Of a stretch of DNA of 64,000 nucleotides, positions 7,603 to 14,604 are shown in pieces. The DNA lies in the NCBI RefSeq assembly GCF_040676675.1, contig NZ_JBFAPK010000041.1, forward strand, positions 16,803-80,802, read 5' to 3'. The position numbers were made by a program, and so were the translations under genes. Numbering within the stretch: the first letter of the stretch is position 1; each line of letters begins with the position of its first letter. Source of the DNA: JBFAPK01 sp040676675. GTDB taxonomy: Bacteria > Actinomycetota > Actinomycetes > Mycobacteriales > Micromonosporaceae. The notes beneath the pieces were generated by a model that was given only the letters and a program-made list of their open reading frames with translations, was not told where the DNA came from and made no database searches.

Positions 7603-7641
7603 CCGTGGCTCGGCCACGGGCTCACCTGCGCGCCCGTGGCC
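7603..7641 (+). terminator. overlapping alternative hairpins after DUF397
   Basis: CCGTGGC (7603-7609) can pair with GCCACGG (7613-7619). Alternatively GGCCACGGGC (7612-7621) pairs with GCCCGTGGCC (7632-7641), a 10-bp stem. The two folds exclude each other. The simplest reading is a terminator for the XRE-DUF397 transcript. Confidence 0.45.
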
Positions 7642-7720
7642 GGTCCGGCACGACGATCGTCTCGACGGTGACGGGGGCGCCCCGGTCGCGGGACACGACC
7701 GCGCGGACCCCACTGGGCAT
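7622..7720 (-). pseudogene. remnant of S-(hydroxymethyl)mycothiol dehydrogenase-like gene
   Basis: A 32-codon frame begins MPSGVRAVVSRDRGAP and continues VTVETIVVPD before degenerating into RPRARR and a stop. That opening closely matches the N-terminus of zinc alcohol dehydrogenases of the mycothiol-dependent formaldehyde dehydrogenase group (MscR), which continue DPGPGEA and then a CGVCHTD motif. Nothing further of the enzyme (about 360 residues) is found downstream. I read it as a truncated relic in a 368-base gap; a chance match cannot be excluded. Confidence 0.5.
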
Positions 7721-7897
7721 CGCGGTTACGTCCGGTCGGGCTGGGGACGGGATCGACCCGGATCAGCTACCGCCCTACCAGCCCCGGGACCCGCGTGCGC
7801 CCGAGCCCGGTGCGAACGCGCGATTGCTGTCCACTGGAGACATCTCGGCCCCTCCTCGTTATGATCACGACCTCTTCGCACGGGATGAGGTGCAACG

Positions 7898-8989
7898 ATG
7901 CGACGCAAGCTCGCTCCGGTCATGGTGATCGCGCTCGTCGGGGCCCTGGTGTTCGGTCCGGCGCCGAGCGACGCCAGCCAGCCGAAGGCGCTCGGCACCC
8001 CGGCCGGGATCGCGACGACGGCCGACACAACGATCATGACGACCCCGAGCCGGACGGCCGCACCGTCCACCGTCGCGGTCGCGGCCACGGTAGGCCTGAA
8101 GACGGTCACCCACAACATCTGCGGCGGCGAGTGCAGGAAGGGCACCACCGACAGCCTGCCGGTCATCGCGGACCTGATCGACGCGTACCGGCCGCACCTG
8201 GTGATGTTGCAGGAGGTGTGCTGGCCGCAGTTCGAGTGGTTCGGCGGGCACGCCTTCGCCTCCGGCACCTACCAGTTCGGCTACACCACCCTGCTCACCA
8301 ACTACACCGGCTGCGGCGCCACGAGCTGCGCGGTCAACGAGGACACGGACCCGGCGAACGACGACCGGCGCTGTTGGATCGGCCAGGTCGTCGGCGCGCG
8401 CGGAACCCTGAGCAACCGGGACGAGATCGCGCTCGGCGGCGAGCGCTACCAGATCAGCGAGGACCACTTCGTCAACCCGCGGACCTTCACCGCCCTGTGC
8501 TACGACGCCAGCCTGGCCGAGTTGGGTACCCGCGTCGTCAAGGGATGCAGCGTGCACCTGCGGGCCTTCCACGACCCGACGAACATCAACGGCAGGGCCC
8601 GCATCGCCCAGGCCGCGAGCCTCGCCTCGAATCTCGACGGTGACATCGCCGTCGGCAAGATTGTCGTGGTCGGCGGAGACTTCAACTCGCACCCCACCGA
8701 CACCGCCATGGACGCCCTCTACCGCCCGCAGACCGCGCCCGGCCGTGGTTGGGGCCTGTTCTACGAGGCCGATCAGGACGACAGCAACTATTACGCCGCC
8801 GGTTGCCCCGCGACCGCGACCGCCTGCCGCAGCGGCGCCAAGACCGTCGCCGTCGCGACGAAGTACGACTACCTCTTCTTCTCCGAGACCGTCGACCCCG
8901 CCTCGGTCAGCGGGCTCCCTGTCGACGTGGGCGACAGCGTGTCGGACCACGACTTCTACCGGGGCCTGGTGGAGGTGCGCACCTCCTAG
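7898..8989 (+). CDS. secreted endonuclease/exonuclease/phosphatase-family protein
   Basis: 363 residues with a Sec signal peptide (MRRKL followed by a VMVIALVGALVFG core, cleavage near residue 27). The EEP fold follows: THNICGGEC for the N-site strand, VMLQEVCW with the metal-binding Glu, GDFN near residue 265, and a C-terminal SDHDFY with the catalytic His. Such enzymes hydrolyse phosphodiesters of DNA, RNA, phospholipids or phosphoinositides. Six or more cysteines suggest disulfides outside the cell. GAGG precedes the ATG. TATGAT at 7860-7865 is a plausible -10 box. Confidence 0.82.
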   Translation: MRRKLAPVMVIALVGALVFGPAPSDASQPKALGTPAGIATTADTTIMTTPSRTAAPSTVAVAATVGLKTVTHNICGGECRKGTTDSLPVIADLIDAYRPHLVMLQEVCWPQFEWFGGHAFASGTYQFGYTTLLTNYTGCGATSCAVNEDTDPANDDRRCWIGQVVGARGTLSNRDEIALGGERYQISEDHFVNPRTFTALCYDASLAELGTRVVKGCSVHLRAFHDPTNINGRARIAQAASLASNLDGDIAVGKIVVVGGDFNSHPTDTAMDALYRPQTAPGRGWGLFYEADQDDSNYYAAGCPATATACRSGAKTVAVATKYDYLFFSETVDPASVSGLPVDVGDSVSDHDFYRGLVEVRTS

Positions 8990-9101
8990 ACGAGTAAGCC
9001 CTAACGACCCTTGACAAAGTACCCAAGTTGTGGGCGCTCGCGTCCGCTGCCGGTCGCGGTGCCGGGGCTGGCGGTGGAGGTGGTCCGCGCGGGTCTCTGG
9101 C

Positions 9102-9228
9102 NNNNNNNNNNGCGCCGCCCCCCCCCCCTAGCCCCGGGGGCCCGCCCCCCCCCCCACCCCCCCACCCCCCCCCCCCCCCCCCCCCCACCCCCCCCCCCCC
9201 CCCGGGGCCCCCCCCCCCCCCCCCCCAC
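9102..9228. other. scaffold gap (10 N) with poly-C tract
   Basis: Ten N bases at 9102-9111 are followed by more than 100 bases that are almost all C. The preceding 110 bases carry no recognisable gene. Treat reading frames and repeats here as assembly artefacts; the true distance between flanking genes is unknown. Confidence 0.95.
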
Positions 9229-9260
9229 AACCCGTCGCATCCGGCGCTCGCCGGGTGCGG

Positions 9261-9860
9261 TCAGGGGCGGAAGGCGGCGAGGACGAGGTCCGCGTACCGC
9301 CGCCAGACGGCCGGGTCGTGCTCGTCCAGCACGATGAGCTGGCGGAGCACGCCACAGAGGACGACGCGGACATCGAGGACGCCGGCGTCCGGGCGGACGA
9401 GACCGGAGCCCTTCGCGGCCTCGACCAGCCGGCCGATCAGCTCGACGATCCGGGCGGCGGGAACGAGCCGGGCTTCGAGCAGCACCGCCGCGAGGCCGCG
9501 GTCGCGGGAGAGCCGATCGAACAGGTCCGGCACGTAGTCGGCGAACGCGCGGTAGGCGTCGTCGGCGGCGAGGGCTGCCTGCGTACGGGCCTCCAGCTCG
9601 CCGAAGTTCTCCCGCGCGACGGCCAGCACCAGCTCGTCCTTGGTCGGGTAGCTGCGGTAGACGGTCGCGCGCCCGACTCCCGCCCGCGCGGCCACCTCGG
9701 GCACGGTTACCTCCAGCCCGCGCTCGGCGAACAGCTCCCGGGCCGCCGCCAGCACGCGCCCGTGGTTGCGCAGCGCGTCCGCGCGTCGCGGCACGGTTCC
9801 CGTCGCGGTCGTATCGGATTCCGGCGCATCACGGCGCCCCTGGTCAGTCGACGACGTCAA
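9261..9860 (-). CDS. TetR/AcrR-family transcriptional repressor
   Basis: About 199 residues. The N-terminal HTH is clear: AARELFAERGLEVTVPEVAARAGVGRATVYRSYPTKDELV at about residues 39-78. A helical ligand-binding domain ends near residue 199. The start is uncertain: TTG at 9860 overlaps the upstream NTF2-like gene by 17 bases, while GTG at 9794 would leave a 49-base gap. It is second in a two-gene operon and likely binds the two palindromes at 10223-10273 upstream of that operon, giving autoregulation. Confidence 0.88.
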   Translation of the reverse strand: MTSSTDQGRRDAPESDTTATGTVPRRADALRNHGRVLAAARELFAERGLEVTVPEVAARAGVGRATVYRSYPTKDELVLAVARENFGELEARTQAALAADDAYRAFADYVPDLFDRLSRDRGLAAVLLEARLVPAARIVELIGRLVEAAKGSGLVRPDAGVLDVRVVLCGVLRQLIVLDEHDPAVWRRYADLVLAAFRP

Positions 9861-10203
9861 AGCCGGTCTCGTACACCCGCTGGAAGCGGCCGTCCTCGGC
9901 CAGCGTCGCGAAGTAGTACATCTCCCGGTGCACGACCGTCCCGTCGGTCAACGTCATCCGGTACCGGTGCCGCTCGGCGTAGTGCGCGCCGTCGTACAGC
10001 TCGTCGAGCACGGTGACCTCGCCCTCGGCGACCCGGTCGCGGATGCCGGCGACCATCTGCGCGAACTCCGCGCGGTCGCGCGTCCGGCCGTCGCTGTGGT
10101 GGACCAGGTCCGGCGCGTAGTACCGGTCGAGGGCCTCGGACAGTTCGAGGCGGGGCGCGAACGCCACGTCGCGGATGGCGTCGCTGATGCGTACCGGTGT
10201 CAC
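9844..10203 (-). CDS. NTF2-like (SnoaL-type) small protein
   Basis: About 119 residues from a GTG at 10203 preceded by GGAGG at 6 bases. The sequence has the cone-shaped NTF2-like pattern: an N-terminal helix, YYAPDLVHHSDG, a long helix ending near RDRVAEG, and strands HRYRMTLTDGTVVHREMYYFA. Members include cyclases, isomerases and scaffold proteins; the function is unassigned here. It is the likely target of the TetR repressor encoded directly downstream. Confidence 0.75.
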   Translation of the reverse strand: MTPVRISDAIRDVAFAPRLELSEALDRYYAPDLVHHSDGRTRDRAEFAQMVAGIRDRVAEGEVTVLDELYDGAHYAERHRYRMTLTDGTVVHREMYYFATLAEDGRFQRVYETGFDVVD

Positions 10204-10222
10204 AGGCAACCTCCATAGCTAT

Positions 10223-10273
10223 CCGGACTCGCGTGTCCGGTTGTCGGTGACAGTACCGGACAGGCGAGTCCGG
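10223..10273. promoter_or_regulatory. paired 18-bp TetR-type operators
   Basis: CCGGACTCGCGTGTCCGG (10223-10240) and CCGGACAGGCGAGTCCGG (10256-10273) are both palindromes with GGAC/GTCC ends. The second, read on the other strand, differs from the first at one base. Centres are 33 bp apart, about three helical turns. The proximal site lies just upstream of TAGCTA, a plausible -10 box for the minus-strand operon. Confidence 0.75.
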
Positions 10274-10419
10274 TACCGAGTGAGGTGTGCGACACGCCGC
10301 TTGACCTGCCCAGATGTGCTTGATTGTTTTCGGTGGATTCCGGTTATGTGCCATTAACCGCGCTTGTACGGTCGGGGTAGGTTGTCGATCATTTGCGAGG
10401 TGCCGGTATGGCGGTAACC

Positions 10420-10448
10420 TGGACTCGACGGATGCAACGGGCGATAAT
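10420..10448 (+). promoter_or_regulatory. putative promoter of the acyltransferase gene
   Basis: TGGACT (10420-10425) and GATAAT (10443-10448) are spaced by 17 bases. The ATG at 10481 is 33 bases downstream and is preceded by AGGA. Confidence 0.5.
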
Positions 10449-10480
10449 ATATCGAATCGGGCTACGGGTAACAGGACGCC

Positions 10481-12352
10481 ATGACGGGCGATGACACGGG
10501 TACGACCAAGCCCTACCTCGCGGGTCTCGACGGACTGCGCGCCATCGCCGTCACCGCCGTCGTCCTCTACCACCTCTTTCCCGCGCTGCTGCCCGGCGGC
10601 TTCGTCGGTGTCGACGTCTTCTTCGTCATCAGCGGCTTTCTGATCACGACACTGCTCCTCGCCGAACACGCCCGGACGGGACGCGTCCGCCTGCGGGAGT
10701 TCTGGGTACGACGAGCCCGCCGGCTCCTGCCGGCGCTCTTCCTCGTGATCGGCGTCGCCTCCTCGGTCGCGCTGCTCGTCGGCGGCGACGTGCTCGTCGG
10801 CCTCGACCGCCAGATCGTCGGCGCGGGTACGTTCACCAACAACTGGCTGGAGATGGCGGCGGGCTCCGACTATTTCGACGCCACGACCCTGCACGTCTTC
10901 ACCAATTTCTGGTCGCTCGCGGTCGAGGAACAGTTCTACGCCGTCTGGCCGTTCGTCGTCGTCGGGCTGCTCGGCCTCCCCGTCCTGGCGTGGCGGCACC
11001 GCGCCGGCGCGCTGACCGCACTGCTCCTGGCGCTCGGCTCCGCCGCCTGGATGGCCGTCGTCTTCGACGGCGCCAACGCGACCCGCGTCCACTACGGCAC
11101 GGACACCCACGCCGTCGGGCTCATGCTCGGCGCGGCGCTCGCCTTCCGGCGCGACCGCCGCCACGCCACGCCGACCGGCGATCCCGGGTCCGGCCCGGCG
11201 CGGCGCCGGCTCACCCAGGCGCTCGGCCTGCTCTCGCTCGCGGCGCTGGTCGGGCTCATGATCTGGCTGCCGGAACGGGCCGCCGTCACCTATCGCGGCG
11301 GTCTCGCGCTGGCGAGCCTGCTGACGGCCGTGGTCATCGTGGCGAGCGTCGGCCAGCGGGGCGTGCTGCGGCGCCTCCTCGAATCCGCGCCGCTGAGGTG
11401 GCTCGGCCTCCACTCCTACGGCATCTACCTCTGGCACTGGCCGGTGATCGTCCTACTGCGACACGCGCTGCCGGCGGACGTACCCGGGTCGACGACGGCC
11501 CTCGTCGCGGGCGTGGCGACGCTCGCCGCGGCGGCGGCCAGCTACCGGCACCTTGAGGAGCCCGTCCGCCGGCTCGGCGTACGGGCCTTCCTGCGGCGTG
11601 GCGTACGCAAGGAGGCGATCGTCGCCGGGCGGTCCGGGACGGGGTGGCGCCTGCCCGCCCACCCGTTCCTGCTGGTCGCCTGCGCGCTCGTGGCCATGAC
11701 GACGGCCGCCGTCGTCGGCGCGCCCGCCACCACCCAGGCGCAGCGGCAGGTGGCGGAGGGGCAGCGGGTGATCGCGCACGCGGGTCCGGTCCCGGCGCGG
11801 CGGCCCGAGCAGCACCCGGCGGCCACCTCGACGCCCCCGGCGCCGCTCGCGCCGCAGCCCTACCACCCGATCACCGGCAGCAGCATCACGCTGGTCGGCG
11901 ACTCGGTGGCGCTGGCCAGCGCGGGCGAGCTGCAGGCCCGGTTCCCGGGCATCTACATCGACGCCAAGGTGTCGCGCTCCATGCGCCAGGGCGGGCTGGA
12001 GACCATCGAGCGGCTGCGGTCGGCGGGCAGCCTGCGCCGCGTCCTCGTCGTCGCGCTCGGGACGAACGGCGCCTTCGGCGACGGGAACCTGGACCGGCTG
12101 CTGAGCGAGGTCGGCAAGGAGCGGAAGGTCGTCTTCGTGACGGCCCACGCGGCCCGGGACTGGGTGCGCGCGAACAACGACGCGCTGCGCGCGGTCGTCG
12201 GGCGGTACCCGAACGTACGCGTCGCCGAGTGGGACGCCGCCATCCGCGCGCGCCCGGGTGGCCTCGCCTCCGACGGCATCCACCCGAACCGCGTCGGTGT
12301 CGCGATCTACGCGGACTGCGTCCAGGCGGCGCTCGCCCAGATGAAGCAGTAG
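10481..12352 (+). CDS. OatA-like membrane acyltransferase with SGNH domain
   Basis: 623 residues. Residues 1-360 form an acyltransferase-3 domain with about ten membrane helices, including LDGLRAIAVTAVVLYH and GGFVGVDVFFVISGFLI. A further helix and a Pro-rich linker lead to a C-terminal SGNH domain of about 150 residues with GDSVALAS (Ser), GTNGAF and DGIHPN (Asp/His). This architecture O-acetylates peptidoglycan or other surface glycans: the membrane part exports acetyl groups and the SGNH part transfers them outside. Longer hydrophilic linker than some relatives; target glycan unknown. Confidence 0.88.
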   Translation: MTGDDTGTTKPYLAGLDGLRAIAVTAVVLYHLFPALLPGGFVGVDVFFVISGFLITTLLLAEHARTGRVRLREFWVRRARRLLPALFLVIGVASSVALLVGGDVLVGLDRQIVGAGTFTNNWLEMAAGSDYFDATTLHVFTNFWSLAVEEQFYAVWPFVVVGLLGLPVLAWRHRAGALTALLLALGSAAWMAVVFDGANATRVHYGTDTHAVGLMLGAALAFRRDRRHATPTGDPGSGPARRRLTQALGLLSLAALVGLMIWLPERAAVTYRGGLALASLLTAVVIVASVGQRGVLRRLLESAPLRWLGLHSYGIYLWHWPVIVLLRHALPADVPGSTTALVAGVATLAAAAASYRHLEEPVRRLGVRAFLRRGVRKEAIVAGRSGTGWRLPAHPFLLVACALVAMTTAAVVGAPATTQAQRQVAEGQRVIAHAGPVPARRPEQHPAATSTPPAPLAPQPYHPITGSSITLVGDSVALASAGELQARFPGIYIDAKVSRSMRQGGLETIERLRSAGSLRRVLVVALGTNGAFGDGNLDRLLSEVGKERKVVFVTAHAARDWVRANNDALRAVVGRYPNVRVAEWDAAIRARPGGLASDGIHPNRVGVAIYADCVQAALAQMKQ

Positions 12353-12377
12353 CCGTGGTGGCGAACATCTGCCGTGT

Positions 12378-12408
12378 TTGCCTTCGAGTGCGCTCGAAGC
12401 CCTAGCGT
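12378..12408 (+). promoter_or_regulatory. MerR-type promoter (19-bp spacer with palindrome)
   Basis: TTGCCT (12378-12383) and TAGCGT (12403-12408) are 19 bases apart. The spacer holds a perfect hyphenated palindrome: CTTCGAG (12382-12388), TGCG, CTCGAAG (12393-12399). An over-long spacer containing a dyad is the hallmark of MerR-activated promoters. The predicted start site falls at the ATG, implying a leaderless message. Confidence 0.55.
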
Positions 12409-12415
12409 CATGATC

Positions 12416-13183
12416 ATGAGTGACCTGCTGTTGGACAAGACGAGGGTGCTGGTGACCGGCGGTACGAGCGGGCTGGGACTCGCCATGGCGTCGGCGCTGG
12501 CCGAGGCGGGGGCGACGGTCGCGGTGACCGGCCGCTCCGGCGAGCGCGCCAGCGCCGTCGCCGCCGAACTGCCGGGCGCGTTCGGCATCGAACTGGATGT
12601 ACGGGACGAGGCGTCGGTGGCCGGCGCGGTCGACGAGGCGTGGTCGCGGCTCGGCGGGATCGACCTGTTGGTGAACAACGCCGGGCTTGGCATGCGTACG
12701 GTCAACCCGCACTTCATGACCCGCCCCCAGGGCTTCTGGGAGGTGCCGGCCAGCGGCTTCCGCGCGGTGGTGGAGACCAACCTGACCGGCTATTTCCTGG
12801 TGGCGCGCGAGGTCACGCCCCGGATGCTGGCCGCGGGCGGTGGCCGCATCGTCAACATCTCGGTGAGCGAATCGACCATGAGCCGGACCGGCTTCGTCCC
12901 GTACGGGCCGTCGCGCGCCGGCAGCGAGTCGCTCTCCCGGATCATGGCCGCCGACCTGCTGGGCACGGGCGTCACCGTCAACCTGCTGCTGCCGGGAGGT
13001 CCCACCGTCACGGGAATGCTGCCGCCGGACGCCGTACCCCGCGCGGGCCGGTTCCTGGAGGCCGCGGTGATGGGCCCGCCCATCGTCTGGCTGGCCTCGG
13101 CGGCGGCGGCCGGCGTGCACGACGAGCGCATCGTCGCCGTCGAGTTCGAGCGCTGGCTCGCCGAGCGCCGCGCCGACGGGTGA
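12416..13183 (+). CDS. SDR-family oxidoreductase with Tyr-x3-Arg active site
   Basis: About 255 residues with TGGTSGLGLAM for NAD(P) binding and NNAGLG. Ser in NISVSES is present, but the catalytic YxxxK reads YGPSR (near residue 165), so Lys is replaced by Arg. Members of some SDR subgroups tolerate this, but activity may be altered. The ATG at 12416 is chosen because the promoter would make it leaderless; ATG 12410 adds two residues. The last 24 bases including the stop are tandemly duplicated (13165-13212). Confidence 0.85.
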   Translation: MSDLLLDKTRVLVTGGTSGLGLAMASALAEAGATVAVTGRSGERASAVAAELPGAFGIELDVRDEASVAGAVDEAWSRLGGIDLLVNNAGLGMRTVNPHFMTRPQGFWEVPASGFRAVVETNLTGYFLVAREVTPRMLAAGGGRIVNISVSESTMSRTGFVPYGPSRAGSESLSRIMAADLLGTGVTVNLLLPGGPTVTGMLPPDAVPRAGRFLEAAVMGPPIVWLASAAAAGVHDERIVAVEFERWLAERRADG

Positions 13184-13212
13184 CCCGGGCGCCGCGCCGA
13201 CGGGTGACCCGG
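13165..13212. repeat. 24-bp tandem duplication across a stop codon
   Basis: The 24 bases at 13165-13188, containing the last codons and TGA of the SDR gene, are repeated exactly at 13189-13212. Confidence 0.9.
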
Positions 13213-13258
13213 TAGCGCCGGCTCGGCCCGCCGGACGGCCGCTCCGGACCGGCGCGAG

Positions 13259-13292
13259 CCGGCCCCGCCCGCCGTCGGGCGAGCGGGGCCGG
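13259..13292. terminator. strong GC hairpin between convergent genes
   Basis: CCGGCCCCGC (13259-13268) pairs with GCGGGGCCGG (13283-13292), with further inner pairing. It lies between the SDR (plus) and the secreted protein gene (minus), so it can serve both. Confidence 0.6.
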
Positions 13293-13342
13293 CGAGCGTC
13301 GCCGGGCGGGCGGCCCGGGACGGTCGGCGAGCACGGGTCGGG

Positions 13343-14440
13343 TCAGACCCAGGAGGTGAAGGAGTTGAAGAATCGGTACGGGGCGGGATTGCCGGCGTTG
13401 TCGAAGCAGAGCACGTCGACCTCGGCGTCCGAGCCGACGTGTGACCACGGCTGGGTGAGGTGGCAGTAGTGCGGGCCCTCGCCGAACGCGGTGACCTGGC
13501 TGTGCGTCTCGGCCAGGCCGAGGAACGGGTACTTCACCAGGTAGCGTCCGGGCGGGGCGATGGCGCCGATGCCGTTGAAGCCGAACCCGCCGGCCGGGTA
13601 GTTGAAGTTGGTCTGTCCGGCGCCGGCGGACCAGACGTAGCCGAAGTACTTCGGCGGCCCGAACGAGCCGAAGACGGCCCGCTCGCGGTGGTACGAGAGG
13701 GTGAACTCGCTGGACGCCAGCACCCCGGTCGCGTCGAAGCAGAAGACCGTGGCGATGATGTCGGTACCGCTGGCCGACCAGCTGAACACCTTGCAGCGGC
13801 GCGGCGCCGCGTTCGGGTGTACGGCGCTGACCTGAAGGTTGCCGGCGAGCGCGGCCAGCGAGCCGACGCCGCCGAGCCGCACCTGGTACTGCCCCGGCGG
13901 ACCGGGCACCACGGCGACCCCGCCACCCGTCGAGTTGTACCACTGGACGAGGCCGCCCGCGCCGTACTGGAGCGAGGCGTAGCTGCCGGAGCCGGCCGGT
14001 AGCACCCCGGTGCTCAGCGTCCAGAGCACCGTGAACGGGGTGTCGTCCCGGGCGCCGCCCGGCTTGAAGCACTGCACGTCGACGATCTCGTCCACCCCGG
14101 ACTGGTACCAGCGGACGATGTCGCAGTAGTGGCCCGTCCGGTTCACCGGGGTGACGTGGACGTTGCCTCGCGAACCGGTGCCGACCTGCGGGAACTTCAC
14201 CAGGAAGCGGCCGGGTGCGAGCCACATCCCCTCGGCGGAGAGCCCGGGGAAGGCGGTCTTCCAGCTGCCCCACTGCCGGGTCGGGTCGAGCACCGTCCAG
14301 ACCGGCGCCGTCGGGTTGTCGACGTAGGCGTATCCCCACCGGTCCGCGGTGGCGGCCCGGGCCGGGCCGGTGGGGCCGAGCGCGCTGGCCACCAGGGCGG
14401 CGACCAGCGTGGTGGCGATGACGATGGGACGGAATCGCAT
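13343..14440 (-). CDS. secreted protein with three cysteine-pair repeats
   Basis: 365 residues beginning with a Sec signal peptide (cleavage near ARA at residue 29). Three tandem repeats of roughly 100 residues follow. Each has a PGRFLVKFP-like strand, a G-x-V-x-V-x-x segment, then a YC...W...G-D-x-x-V-D-V-x-CF block, giving one cysteine pair per repeat. The repeats suggest beta-propeller or beta-sandwich units stabilised by disulfides, possibly surface- or carbohydrate-associated. No catalytic residues are apparent. It is the downstream neighbour of an exported M28 peptidase on the same strand. Confidence 0.65.
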   Translation of the reverse strand: MRFRPIVIATTLVAALVASALGPTGPARAATADRWGYAYVDNPTAPVWTVLDPTRQWGSWKTAFPGLSAEGMWLAPGRFLVKFPQVGTGSRGNVHVTPVNRTGHYCDIVRWYQSGVDEIVDVQCFKPGGARDDTPFTVLWTLSTGVLPAGSGSYASLQYGAGGLVQWYNSTGGGVAVVPGPPGQYQVRLGGVGSLAALAGNLQVSAVHPNAAPRRCKVFSWSASGTDIIATVFCFDATGVLASSEFTLSYHRERAVFGSFGPPKYFGYVWSAGAGQTNFNYPAGGFGFNGIGAIAPPGRYLVKYPFLGLAETHSQVTAFGEGPHYCHLTQPWSHVGSDAEVDVLCFDNAGNPAPYRFFNSFTSWV

Positions 14441-14566
14441 CACTCCTCCGTTCGTACGCGCGACAGGTGGAGTGATCGTGCCCAACCCGCAACGGCGACC
14501 GCTGTCGGGTTGGGCACTCTGCGTGATCCGATATCCGCCGCGATCCGGTACGCACCGGACGGGCGC

Positions 14567-14604
14567 GCCGTGCGGCGTCAGCTGACCGCCGTGCGGCGTC
14601 AGCT
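14567..14604. repeat. 21-bp period duplication spanning a stop codon
   Basis: A 17-base sequence at 14567-14583 recurs at 14588-14604. The latter contains the TGA (minus strand) of the M28 peptidase, so the stop itself has been copied. Confidence 0.85.

Noticed and set aside
9118..9228. Poly-C tract as a biological repeat
   Set aside because: Adjoins an N gap and is almost pure homopolymer; assembly artefact is far more likely.
9261..13183. Small biosynthetic gene cluster (NTF2-like, TetR, acyltransferase, SDR)
   Set aside because: No core synthase, carrier protein or precursor peptide; genes have separate promoters and mixed strands.
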